Assembly: GCA_002007465.1 (NCBI GenBank)
Contig: LNAC01000754.1
Span: 28,544 to 92,543, forward strand
Origin: Ailurus styani
Lineage: Eukaryota > Chordata > Mammalia > Carnivora > Ailuridae
Length of the DNA stretch: 64,000 nt
Direction of reading: 5' to 3'
Position numbers and translations under genes: made by a program. Below are positions 12,570-23,500 of this stretch, piece after piece; within the stretch, counting starts at the first letter, position 1; the number at the start of each line of letters is the position of its first letter. The notes beneath the pieces are model-generated. The model was not told the DNA's origin. It ran no database searches and worked only from the letters and a program-made list of their open reading frames with translations.

Positions 12570-12655
12570 CTTTCGCCAAGGAAGGAACTGAGATCTCAGG
12601 AAGGTAAAGGGATTGCCGAAGTTAAATGCTGGTTGAGTGCCGGGCTCGTACGAAG
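12570..12655 (-). repeat. MIR SINE fragment, minus strand
   Basis: A short reversed MIR core is visible: 'gaaggaactgagatctcagg' followed by 'aagggattgccgaagttaaa', corresponding to the 'gaggcacagagaggttaag' and 'cttgcccaaggtcac' blocks. Both ends are missing. Confidence 0.45.
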
Positions 12656-12659
12656 CACG

Positions 12660-15055
12660 CAAATAGCTCAAGTCCTGGCCCAGAGCGCCTTCTCTTCTAC
12701 CTTTGCGTTTTGGTTTGCACACAAAGTTACTTGGCATTGCTGAGTTTTAAGCAACAGGGTAGTTAGAAATGACCCCCATTCCCCTTGTTACTTGATTTGC
12801 AAGTGGTGTGCGTGGTCATACTGACAGTAAGACCCCAGGCTGGCACATACCCCTAATTCATCTGACGATTCTGGGCCTGTGGAGCTCTGCCTTTTAAACT
12901 AGTCTTTTCAGCTATTGTCCTTAAAGTTTTATGATTCGACTTACTCATCTCTACTGTGGGTGATAGTAACAGTTTTGTATCTGGGCAGAATTAACACAGT
13001 TTGGGAATTTTGGAGAATTAACTTCACTGTCTAATGCACTTGCGGCATATTTAAATAACCTGGAGAGGCTGATCCTTGGAAACGCAGGAGAGATTCTTTT
13101 TAGTGTGAAATATATGGGCTTTGACATTTCTGTAATTTTTAAACTCTTAAGAGTTTTGTTCTGATGTTTTGTCTGACATCCCCCAAACTCTTTAATTTAA
13201 GATTGCCATGGAACTCTTGGTTTGTATTAATTCCATTTCATTTGTGTATTTTATGTGTTTAGTGGTCATATTTGAAAAACATCTCTGTGAGTGCTCTGTA
13301 TAATTTTGGCAGAAATTACTTTTTGTGTTTCTGCGATGATCCCTTGAGATCATTTCTGCATAAATCCGGCCTTCTATTTTCAGATACAAATCTGTTGTAC
13401 AGATGATTCTTCTTAGAAGAAAAGATGCATTTGTAGCTGAAAAATGTAAATTACTTTTCATGGAAAATACCTCTCTGGGCCCCCATTTCCAAAATGTGAT
13501 GATTGCACATTGCGTGTTTTTTTGTGCGTGCTCAGGAGACCGTTTGCCTTACAATTAGAAAAATCTCGACTGTGTGGCAGGTAGGAAGCAGTGACATGGC
13601 TGCTTTTGCCACACAGGCAAGTCAGCAGAGATGCCAGAGGGAAGCGCAAAAGACTAATACACGTGAGGCCCCCAGCTAAGGGGAAAGGGTTTTGGCTTCC
13701 AGGCGGGGGTGTCACGAGCGGTGCTTCAGAGAACAGGTGTATGAGCAGTGGACCTCTGGACTGGGGTCACTTAAAGGTGATTATTATGCCCCGTTTGCAG
13801 TTCATCCTTGGGGGCACTGCTGTAAAAGCAAAGTGTGAAATCAACGTATTCAGATTTGTGCCAAAGAGAGACTCGAGTTTGAGAACATTTACATCTGTTT
13901 TCAATAATTCCTCGCATATGTTGCAGAATTTACGTTATCCATCTTGTTATCCGGGAAATAACATTTGTTGCAAACAGTTTGCCAATTCGTAATTTTATTG
14001 AATTTGTTTATCATGCTGTGGCTTCATATGAGGTCTGAAAGATGGTGATCTTTGGTGCTCCAGCTGTTGTAACGTTCTGCAGTGGGGCCTGAATCTGGGA
14101 TGGGCTGGAATGCTTTGGAGGGTTTGGGCTTTCTTAGAACTGCAGCCTAAGAGAGCTGGCGTCGTGGGAGCGCAGTAATTTGCTCACGAGCTCCTCAAAC
14201 CGTTTTCATTTCTGGCTTTTAAATACAGCCTGGGGGCCGATGCGTTGAGTGGCGCTCCTGTGTGCTCCTCTGCCGTCCCCTGTGAAAGCCGCCCAGGCTT
14301 GCAAACTCTTCTCGTGTTTGGTCTGGGAGGACAGTGCTCCCCACAGAAAGAACCTGATTCTTTAGAGCCATCCCAGAATATTTTCAACCTGAAAGCAAGT
14401 ACATTTTCCTTCACAGAGAAGCTATGAAATATCTTTCTTTGCTACATCAGGATAACCGTTTCTCTTAAGGTGTTGGGTGGATGAAAAAAGCAAGTTCAAC
14501 CAGGTCTAATTTTATCATTTTCCTGTTTTCTTTAGCAGGCATTTTCCTCACTGAGGTTTATATCGTCTTGGCCAAAAGGAAGGAAAAAAAAAAATCGCAA
14601 CCCCGAAAGCTCATCCGATCTGAATCATTCCTTAATATTTTTAACGGCTTATTAGAACCACACAGACGTGATCGTGGGGCCATTTGAAAGTCGTTGAGTT
14701 TCCTTGGAGATAAGACTTGGCATTTCCACACCAGAGTTTGCTCTTGTGGCCTGCAAGTTGCAAGGCACATATATTTGGAGGGCTAACGATTATTCCCCAC
14801 CAAGAAGTTCTGTCAACCTGACCTTCTCCACTCTTATGACGCTGCGCACACAGCCATAATCTCTGCAGAGGAGAGCAAATAAAGTGAAGAAATATAGCAG
14901 TACGTGTTATTTTTACATCCTAAAGTAAATTCTCCGGCATTAAGGCCGACGGGGAATTTCCATCCCCGAGTTCTCCTGAATGCTGCTCCACTTCGCTGTT
15001 GTCCTCTCGAATCTTTTTATTATAGGTCTTTGAGGGAGGTATTTCTTGCGGTAAT
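12660..15055. other. Unique sequence, nothing recognised
   Basis: No repeat, RNA gene or exon could be supported. A 133-codon frame at 13591-13992 on the plus strand has no recognisable domain and overlaps an opposing frame. The segment from 13900 to 14480 is AT-rich and repeat-free. Confidence 0.4.
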
Positions 15056-15060
15056 TTACT

Positions 15061-15500
15061 CAGCCAGACAGAGAAGTGAGATGTGGAGCCGTGGAAAGAC
15101 GGGGCGGGAGAAGCCTTCCGGGGTCAGCAGGTTCTTGCCGCTCCGCCGGCGGGGTTGGCTACTGTGGCCAGTCAAGGTGAAGGGCGAGTTCAGGTCCGTT
15201 TGGAACGCGTGCGTCCCCTAGAGTTCCTGTGACAAGTTGACCTCTAGCACTAGATTTGGAAGCGCGTCCTGGCAAAACGAGCGTGCTTTGGAGGTTGTTT
15301 GAGCCAACTGACTTCTGATGGTCTGCTGAGCCCTGTCCAGGAGGTGATGGTCCCGGACTCCCAGAAACCGAAGGTGGGGCTTGGGAGGTCGTCCTTTCCG
15401 GCTGCCCCTCTCCGCGGGGGACACGTCCGCCGCCGCCCCTGACGCTTGCTCCGTCCCTTGCTTGAATCCTTCCGGCGGGCTCTTCAAGCGGCAGCTGCAC
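15061..15500. promoter_or_regulatory. CpG-island-like patch without an assigned gene
   Basis: A hand count gives about 32 CpGs in 440 bases with GC content somewhat under 60 percent, far above the surrounding DNA. By eye this meets the usual size, GC and observed/expected CpG limits for a CpG island. Densest parts are 15130-15220 and 15410-15490, the latter with 'cacgtccgccgccgcc'. No TATA box or exon was recognised. Open frames of 111-113 codons on the minus strand here reflect GC richness and have no domain. It could be an orphan promoter, an enhancer-type CpG island, or a retained GC-rich block. Confidence 0.45.
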
Positions 15501-15811
15501 TGTTGGTCAACAGTCTTCTTCCTTTGGAGCGTATTTCGCAGTGGCCCTGCCACTGCTCCTCACTGGTCTCCATTCGGAGGTACAGAGCTTTTAAAAATCA
15601 CATTTTAAAGAGAAAAAATGAAAGCTTCTAAGACACTGAAAAAACAAGCTCGCTTTTTCTACTTGATCCATTCTGAAGCAACCTTCAAGGTCAATTGTAT
15701 TCTTTTAAAGAAGAAAATAGATTGATTCCTTTTTCTTCCTTAGAATATGTTAGTGACACTTTGGAGGCATTCAGTGGCTATCTTGGGTTTTCCAGAAGAA
15801 ACAGTCAAATC

Positions 15812-15900
15812 GTCTGCGGCCATACCACCCTGAACGTGCCCGATCTCGTCTGATCTCGGAAGCTAAGCAGGTCGGGCCTGGTTAGTACTTGGATGCGAGA
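15812..15900 (+). pseudogene. 5S rRNA pseudogene, 3'-truncated
   Basis: The segment matches nucleotides 1-90 of vertebrate 5S rRNA (normal length about 121). It starts exactly at the gene's first base and ends abruptly, so the last 31 nucleotides are absent, including the distal part of the internal C box and the 3' strand of helix I. Compared with the recalled human sequence I see three substitutions (near 5S positions 5, 26 and 86) and one missing G in the run at 60-61, inside the A box. No T-run terminator follows. The RNA could not fold into a functional 5S molecule. It is a dispersed, probably RNA-mediated copy, not a member of a functional tandem array. Confidence 0.93.
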
Positions 15901-15929
15901 AATAGTCTTGTAAATTGATCAGTTATCTT

Positions 15930-16055
15930 TGTTCTTCCATGAGTTCTTTGGGGGTAAGGGATGCCGTCTTGTGGGTGTTAAATTGCGGTTGGTACCTAGA
16001 TCAGCCCTTGGCCCACAAAAGAAATGTTTGTTGACTGAATGTTGAATGCATCAAT
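15930..16055 (+). repeat. L2 3'-end fragment, plus strand
   Basis: 'tgggggtaagggatgccgtc' resembles the 'gagggcagggactttgtctg' block of L2. It is followed by 'ggtacctagatcagcccttg' and 'aaatgtttgttgactgaatg', the characteristic L2 terminus. It lies just downstream of the 5S pseudogene. Confidence 0.6.
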
Positions 16056-16579
16056 TTTTGAATAAACCAAAGCTTTTGCTGCTAAGCGATGTCAGTTGTA
16101 TCCCAACTTTTTTGGGCTATTTCATCATGAAAAGAATTGTTCCCTGCTGCTGCCTTCACAAGTGTCTGTTTATTCCATGTCTAAGCAAAAGGCTTCTCTC
16201 CTTCCAATTCTTCTCATCACAGATGTTCCCTGACCAGTTATCAGAGGATCCAGTTCTTTGGCAGCATGGTAGTGTTTTAGGGTTCCAGCCCAGCCACTTA
16301 CCTGTTCATGAAGTTTACCTGGGAAAACGTATTTAATCTCTTTAAATGTTCATTCATTACCCTCCCTTGAGGGGCTCTTGTGAGAAAATGGTGTGCGAAG
16401 CTCCAGGAACCGAGCAGGTACTTGGGAGATAAAGATGCATTATTTCGCTTTAGTCTGTTGCCCTTGACCCTTTGTCTCTTGCTGACCTTTGTGCTCATCG
16501 GGGACTTGGGTCTTGTCTTCAGGGGCCTGCGTTTTTGTGAACTGTGATTCTGAGATCCTATATACATCACCACATTCTC

Positions 16580-16695
16580 TCTAGTTGTTTGGATAAATAA
16601 GGTGAGCATGTATCCCAGGTTTTCTGGGGAAGTCTCATTTTAAAAAACCTTGTCTCTTTGTTCCTTAAACTATTGAAATGTCTAGAAAATCTGAA
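16580..16695. repeat. Short palindromic DNA transposon fossil
   Basis: It opens with 'aaggtgagcatgtatcccag' and 'ggttttctggggaagtctca'. This is the same layout as the element at 35858-35985, where the start reads 'agggtcaccatatgtcctga'. The family is common in mammals, but I cannot assign its name with certainty. Confidence 0.4.
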
Positions 16696-16699
16696 CATC

Positions 16700-17015
16700 T
16701 GGGTACCTAGTTTTGGAATCGCTCAGCTGATCTCTTGCACCTGAAAATACCACCAAATACGTTATCTCATGCTCTCTTCGTGGTATGTCATGGAATACTT
16801 GACTGGCACAAGAAAAAGGAGGGTTTTGCAGGGATAGTGTGACTGGAGTTTGGAACACCAAAGGCTCCCTGACGACTTTCCCGTGTCCCGGGGGCTCGGC
16901 CCAGCAGAGCGGTGTAGCAAGAAGATACAGATTGTTCCCTGCTACTTTCAAGGGTTGTGATCTCTCCATGAGTAAGATCACTTGTGGTGGAGGCTTCCTC
17001 TGATCTCTTCTTCTT
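16700..17015. other. Unique sequence, nothing recognised
   Basis: Nothing could be assigned. A 99-codon minus-strand frame (16682-16981) has no known domain. Confidence 0.4.
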
Positions 17016-17019
17016 TCCC

Positions 17020-17095
17020 GGCTACATTAGTGTCCTGTTGCTGCAATAACAACTCACCACACACTTAGGAGGCCAAGACAACACGAGTATGTTCT
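17020..17095 (-). repeat. Remnant of MaLR 3' LTR (about 75 bp)
   Basis: 'acattagtgtcctgttgctg' and 'caataacaactcaccacaca' match the terminal part of a MaLR LTR read in reverse. Similarity stops after about 75 bases and internal-type sequence follows, so most of this LTR has been deleted. Confidence 0.7.
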
Positions 17096-18599
17096 CTCTC
17101 TGTCTCCCAAAGATTCACCTCAACCCCACTTAAATAAATTCATCTCATTTCAAGGTCCCCAAAGCCTCAACCATTACAGCTTCAAGGCCTAAATCTCATC
17201 TGAGGCACAGCTCACAAGCACCAGCTCTCATGACCTTGGTAATCTGCAGTCGCGAGGGATAGGGCTGTGGGTGCAGTCCACTCTGGGGCAGAGTTGCTTC
17301 CCATCTATGGACCTGGGAAACCAGAAATGAGTTATCTGCTCCCAAAATGCAATGGTGGAGTAGTCATAGAATACCAAGCGTTGGGCATCTCATTCAAATG
17401 GAAGAGAGTGAAAGGAAAAAGAGTCCTCTACCCGTCCCAAGCAATTTTTAAATCCAGGAGGGCAAGTTCCATTAGGTTTTAAGGTCGGAGCATCATGCTC
17501 TGTAGCTTGAGGGTCTGTCCTCTGAGTCTACAGCTTTACCCTCGGGGCCTGAGGCTCCAACCTCTGGGTCATCCTTCCTTTTCTTCTGTGAAATGTATCA
17601 TGTTTTCACAGCCGAATCCTCTTGTCAGCCTGTCTCCTTTTGTAGAATTTGGGTCACCTGGCAGCGCTCTTTCATGTCCTCTTTTCTTGGTTCCTCTCAG
17701 CCTAGGGGGGCTCTATTCATGCTGATAGAACGCGCACGGAGACCTTGTGGTTGCCCAGTTGTGTCATGGGGTTCCCTCCACAAGACAAGAGTCTTCTGCA
17801 TGTCTTTCCTGGAAAATCCTACTGGTTTCTGGCTTCTGCCGAGATGGTCGAGGGGGGTTCATGAGTCCTATGCCCAGGCTCTTGGAAGAGCTCTCTGTGT
17901 GGATAAAGATCTTTGATCTTCTGAGGCACCAGTCAGAGGGTGGTCCACTTATATCCTGGGTCTTTGCCCCGGAGCATCCTTTCATGACAGCGTGTCTCCT
18001 AATTTTTAGTATCTTTTTCCATCCGAATAGGCCGAGAATCTCCCACATGGTCCAGCTCTGGTTCTTTTGCCATGATTTTTCTTTCTCCAGTTTATCTTCT
18101 TGCATTTTACCATAAGCAGCAAGAAGAAAGCAGGCTGCGTCTCTGTATTTGCTTGCAATCCTCCTCAGCTAGGTAGCCAACTTGTTTCCTTTCAAGTTCA
18201 CGCTCTCCATCTCACTGTAGGACAAGTCAGCTCTTCTTTCTGCCCCTACATCACAAGGACCGCCTTTCTTTCAGTGTCCGGTGACATGTTCTTCATTTCC
18301 TTCTGAGCTTTCACGAGTACCTTTAACATTTATGCTTATAGCAAAGTCTGCTTACGATGATTTAGGAATTCTCCAAGGAATATTGATTTTCTCTTCCACC
18401 CTGACGCTTCCTTCTGAGTCCTCACTAACCGAGTCATGAATGCCAATATTTCTGGTAACAGGCTGCTTACGGGGGTCTCGTTCTTCTGTCGTGCGCCTCA
18501 GAATTTCTCCAGCTTCTCTCCTTCACGAGACTGCAAATCCACTTCCACGTTTTTAGACGTTCGTCCCAGCAGCGTCCCACATCTAGGTAGTGAAATCTC
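17096..18599 (-). repeat. MaLR internal region, non-coding
   Basis: The segment matches the recalled reverse-complement MST/MLT1 internal consensus in several places: 'ccccaaagcctcaaccatta' near 17158, an 'aaatgcaatggtggagtag' block near 17344, 'gaatttctccagcttctc' near 18501, and the primer-binding-site neighbourhood at about 18570-18595. No intact coding capacity is visible, as is normal for MaLR elements. Confidence 0.65.
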
Positions 18600-19050
18600 T
18601 GTTAGGGTCCTATTATCAGCTCAACAAATCACCGTGGACTGAAGGGCTTGAAACAACAGAAATTCATTCTCTTCTCGTTCTGGAGGTCAAAGTTTAAAAC
18701 GAACTTTATAGTCTAAGATGAAGGTGTTAGTGGGGCTGGTTCCTTTGGGAGGCTCTGAGGGGGGAAACTCTGTTTCTTTGCCTTTTCTAGTTTCTGGTGA
18801 CCATCTGTACCTCTCAGCGTGCGGCCCCTCCCCCCATCCTCAGAGATCACACGTATCACTTTGTCTTTTTGTCTTCATCCTCGTGCCTGTTCTCTTCTGG
18901 CTTTTCCCGTGTCCCTCTGAGCAGGAACACCGTGCAACATTGGGCCCGTCGAGGATTACCGCCCCCACCTCGGGATCCTCAGTCACGTCTCCAAAGTCCG
19001 TTGCCCCCTGTCAGGTCATACTCACAGGTTCTGGGGATTAAGGTGTGGGC
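18600..19050 (-). repeat. MaLR 5' LTR, minus strand
   Basis: The LTR begins with the TG (at 18600-18601) expected for the reversed CA end. It continues through 'ttgaaacaacagaaattcat', 'ctcgttctggaggtcaaagt', 'ttgccttttctagtttctgg', and a late 'gtcatactcacaggttctgg' block. It fades near 19050, so the outermost few dozen bases are decayed. The length of about 450 bp suits an MLT1-class LTR. Confidence 0.8.
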
Positions 19051-19129
19051 ACACTTGGCGTTGCTTAGCTGCCTTATGTTTTTCGTACCACACTGCTGTT
19101 CTTTCACTTCTCCCAGCTTTCAGAAGGTT

Positions 19130-19345
19130 GATAGACAACATGGAGCGGTGGGACTAATTTGGGAGTCAGGAAAGCTGGGTTTCTGTCTCACTTGGGCTAC
19201 TCAGAAGTGACCGAACTTAGAACAAGCCATTTTGCTGCTTTGTGCCTCAATTTCCTCGGCTGTAGAACGAGGGAGTTAAACTGAGCGATGACCAGGGTCC
19301 TTTAGGGCGCCACCGTTCCTGCTCTCTGGTTCTGGCATTTCACTG
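19130..19345 (+). repeat. MIR-family SINE (MIR3/MIRb-like), plus strand
   Basis: A plus-strand MIR layout is clear: 'gggagtcaggaaagctgggt', then 'tgtgcctcaatttcctcggc' with 'tgtagaacgagggagttaaa', and a 'cagggtcctttagggcgcca' block typical of MIR3/MIRb. It abuts the right end of the MaLR LTR. Confidence 0.8.
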
Positions 19346-19349
19346 CAAT

Positions 19350-20140
19350 CAAACCGCTTCTTGAGAAAGAACAGAGGATGAGTTCCAGTTGTCCCGAGGT
19401 AGGAGTGAATTGGCCACATTGGCACTGCGCTTGGGTGGTGAGTTTCAGTTGTGGCCAGTGATCAGTTTCCTGCTATTTTTGCCAGACTGTGGCCCTGTTA
19501 TAGTCAGAACTCATCGACTCAGAGCAAAAGTATCACCGAACGTGCTGTTCTTAGAAGGTAGTTAGATGAAACAAGGAAAAAGAATCGTCCCCGACTAATG
19601 TGGAAGGGGGGTCAGGATGATTTAAATCCTAAAATCCGAAGTCTGACTAAAGTGTTTCTTATACCCTCGGGGTGGAAGTCAAGGCTGCGGAAGGACGGGA
19701 AGGCATTCCAAGGGTCGTGTCTCCCGTGGGAGAAAGAAGGAGCCTGGGAGCAAATGTGCATTGGCTTTGCCGGATTCTTGGAGCTGCAGAGAAGGCTGCT
19801 GCAGCCAACACGTGGCAGAGAGCTCCAGGTAGCTGGAGGTGGTGGCCGATCCTAAGCCCTCCGCAAGGAAAACAGGGAAGTTAATTGCCGCCAACTCTTC
19901 GAAGAAATCAGGTCACGAAATTGGAACCCCGAGTCTAGGAGCAGTCAGAGGCGGAAATTTATTTTTTCAGCTTGTCCTCTGGGACCCTGTGTCGCTGGGG
20001 ACTCATATGCAATGTTTTTCTTATTTCTAAAGAGCCGTAAGTATGACAATGAGAATTTGAAAAGAGGTCCCTTTGGTAGGTCCATAGGATTTTCTAAACT
20101 GGTCTGCAAGGCTAGGTTTTTAAAAGGAGGAATCTTCTGT
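19350..20140. other. Unique sequence, nothing recognised
   Basis: There is no assignable repeat or gene. Three overlapping open frames of 70-85 codons occur around 19598-19894, on both strands, without any domain. Confidence 0.4.
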
Positions 20141-20144
20141 TCTG

Positions 20145-20510
20145 CACTCAGATGAGTCCCCCACCTTTAAGACTTTATGATTTCATTTCTGGGATTTCCT
20201 TTGCCTGGAAATCCTTGCCCACATCTTCCCACACTAACAATCTTCAAGGACTGGTTCCACTGTCATCCTTGTAGACGCAGTGTTTTAGTTTCTCTAGTTT
20301 GAAATGATCCTCTCCTTGTCCTAAACTCCTGTTGTGTTTGTGGTCTGATATTTTTAATGGCATTGGCCACAGTAGTTATTTCAGTGTATTTTCTCTCTCC
20401 CAGTTACGTTATATTGTCATGGAGGAATTTGCCTGTTTTTGCATCTATCATAGTACCTAAAACAGAAAGAGGGGTTAACTAGTATATGTGGAAAGAATGA
20501 ATAAGGATCT
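20145..20510 (+). repeat. L2 3' end, plus strand
   Basis: The order follows forward L2: 'tttcctttgcctggaaatcc' (the 'ctgcctggaatgctctt' block), 'acaatcttcaaggactggtt' (the 'tcaggtctcagctcaaatg' block), a 'gatcctctccttgtcctaaa' block, and 'catctatcatagtacctaaa' (the 'cctagcacagtgcctggc' block). The terminal repeat is 'ggaaagaatgaat'. Confidence 0.75.
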
Positions 20511-20514
20511 TAAA

Positions 20515-23500
20515 GTCATTGAATAGAGCATAAACTCATTGGAGATAAAAGATCTAATCAATGAGTACGTGTGGATTTCTGTATTGACATACTGCCAATG
20601 ATACCCGTGTAGACAGAGCTAGAGATGATTTAGTGCTCACTAGAGGCAACAGGAGAGACATGAGGGAAGTAGAAAATGAGATCCCAGGCCTTAGATCATC
20701 TTCTCATTGTAGAGAGGATACAGCAAAGTATCAGGAGTCGTGCTTGGCCTACATTGTGCGGCACAGATGGCCACTCCCAGCTTAAGGGAATCATCTCTGT
20801 GGTCTGAGGTAGTTGGCAGGGATCTTGTTGGAGAAGGTAGACTTTGCGTGGGTTCTTGATGGATATTTGCATCAAACGCTTCCATGTTTGAAAGTCTTAA
20901 ATGTCAAACATGTTCACGTTTGCCTACGTGGTAATGGTTATATCTTTAATGTTGGTTATTTATGAAACAAAATAGAATGCACAGAAAGTGATACAAGTTC
21001 AGGATTAATTTACACATATGTGTGATATATATTTTTAATTCTTTGTCTAGCCAAACTTGCAATGAGTATGGATTTGAGGGCTTAAGAATTTTGAGACTCC
21101 TTGGTAGACTGGGGTCCTCAGGGAATCTGTGAAGTAGGACCTAAATACTTGGGTGATGTTGGTGGATTTCTGCTTAAGAGTACTTGATTTTTATGCTTTT
21201 AACCATTTCTTTACTGTCTGCTAAGGTTTAGCTTCTTTGTTGTTGAGTAGATATGTCCTAAACGCTTTTTGTACCTGATTCCAGAAGCTTTATTCCCCGC
21301 CCCCCGCCAACTCTATTGAGATGTAGTAACAATTCAGTTAATAAGGTACATAAAAACCACAGTCACCAATGGGGCATTTTAGGAAGGCTAGCGGTGAGAG
21401 ATATGATTAAATTTGGTGACTAGATGAATGAAATATTCTCCTTTTCAAATGTTCATAATGTTATCAGGAAGGGGAAAAAAACAGAAACCACCATGATTAA
21501 AACTGGTGATATGACAGTATGACTTTATTGAATATATAATATGATTATTTTATTTGTAAAGTGTTTTGCCATGCATGCTGAGTCAAATGTAATACAAATA
21601 CTAATACAATATTCAGCATTGCAAATACAAAGAAAAACGTATTGTCTTAGGAAATAGAATTTAAACTTATTTCCAATGATTCTGAATATTTAATACAGAG
21701 GAAAGAACTTATTGTTAGCATTATTATTATTATTATTATTTTTTGCTTTTCATGTTTCTGATTAAATGATAGAATAAAAACGATCACTTGAAAGTAAATT
21801 CTGAAAGATTGTTTCTTAACATATTATAATACCTGCGCTCTTTTGAACTCCTGGATTCTAGCCAGCTTGACCTGATTTATGTAGGTCATTCGAACGGTGA
21901 GTTCAGGTTTTTCTGGGATGAAAAAGTTGAGCCTTCTGCTTTCGCTGGAGTTTCTGAGTTTGTGATAATCTAAATATTACCTTGTTTGTCAAAACTAAGT
22001 GAGCATCCTGGCTTTCTTCTAGAGAACTGGAGAGAAATACTGCTCGATTTAACACGTATTTATTTCCTCTCTTTGGATCTAATATGTTCTACACATCCTT
22101 GGTAATACAAAGAGCAAATCCTGATTTCCTGCCGACTTGTTGGTTGAAAGTCCTGCCCAGTGAAGAGTAAAGGCACATATTTAAATACCATGCTGTGTGG
22201 TAGAGATTCCAAGAGTGGTAGCTAATTAGAGAAAGGGACGACCCGTTGCTGAGACAGGATTCTCCCGGTGGGGTCTAGCCAGTGGCACTTGGATACCAAA
22301 GGTTCTAGGCGAGCTCTCCCAGCACACCCTCTTCAGTGCCAGGGCGGGTGGCTGTGGCAGTACAGTGGATGGCGTGCTGAAGTTTCTAGGGGGAGTCAGA
22401 GGGAAGGGGAAAAAATCCTCCAGGCCTATCCTTCACTTAGCTTTTTATTTTTAACAAATGAAAAATACGTAGGGCCGTTGTCATTTGTTAAAGTGTAGCA
22501 GAAAGAGCGAAACAGGCCAGTGGAGGCTTCATCAAGAACGCTCATTCAGAATGATGAATGTGGCTAAACACACATTTGTTCGTAAAACTTGCAGAGTGGC
22601 TGAGCATCATTAAGCATGAGAAATAGGTGCAGCATGCTGAGAAGAGAGTGGAGCAAACAGATGTTGTGAATTTTCACAGGCATCCTTCATCCACCAGTCC
22701 ATCATTAATATAGTTGAAGGTGATCCTTTCTTTTTATTTAATAAGCACAAACAAAGTGCATGTGCTATGATTCTGCTGAACACACTGCTTTTTCCCTGGA
22801 AGTAAGGGCATGCAAGGATGGGGAGGGTGTGCAGACAAATCAACTCTCTGTGCGCCCTTAGTGTGATGCCCGCCTTGGGGCGACAGCTGGAGTGGGCTGC
22901 CTTTATTTTTTCCTTTTCACTCATTCTGCAGTAACTCTATTGGCCCCTTCATCCTGCCTCCTACCCAGAAGACTGTCCAGATTCGCTGGAGAGTGAAAAT
23001 ATTTATGGCTTTTGACCTTGATACTTTGCAGTTGTACTTTCTTTGGATGCATCCAACTTTTGCGGTGATACATTGCAAGTTGTTTTCTGAAATGAGTTGG
23101 CCAGAAGCTTTTTTCCCTCATTGGCAAAACGTCATCAGTCCCACCTGGATGGCGCAGTCCCACTTCTTCCCCTTCCTTCCTACTCTTTCCTTCTGCTTTT
23201 AAGGCTTTGGAGAGCAGAGGTCTTGGCCGGCACGCACGTCCAGCCTTCCTCGGCCTCGGGGCTCCATCCAGCCTGCTGGTCTTAACGCCTCCGAGACACG
23301 TTGTGTGCCCGCAGAAAACGGGGAGCTGGCTTTTATGCCACCTTGCTTTCTGGTCTGGTAAATGAAGATACTAATGTCTTCTTCCCAAGGTTGGTCCAAG
23401 CAGAAGTGTTTTGGGAACTCTGAGAAGCACTCTAGAGTTACTATGCTTGTTTATGATTAATAAACTGTGAGGGCAGTGAGTTCTCTTTATCGAGTTTTCA

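Larger units (their letters stand above)
17020..19050 (-). mobile_element. MaLR (ERVL-MaLR, MLT1/MST-like) retrotransposon, minus strand
   Basis: The region reads as the reverse complement of a mammalian apparent LTR retrotransposon. The order on the plus strand is: a remnant of the 3' LTR end (17020-17095), about 1.5 kb of the family's non-coding internal sequence, and then a long 5' LTR (18600-19050). Landmarks include 'taaatctcatctgaggcac' near 17190 in the internal part and 'caaatccacttccacgtttt' near 18535, just before the LTR junction. MaLR internal regions have no complete gag, pol or env, and none is seen here. Open frames in this segment (such as 17747-18115) are chance frames, several of them antisense to the element. 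Confidence 0.8.

Noticed and set aside
17747..18115. 122-codon frame within the MaLR interior
   Set aside because: It is antisense to a non-coding MaLR internal region and has no retroviral domain.
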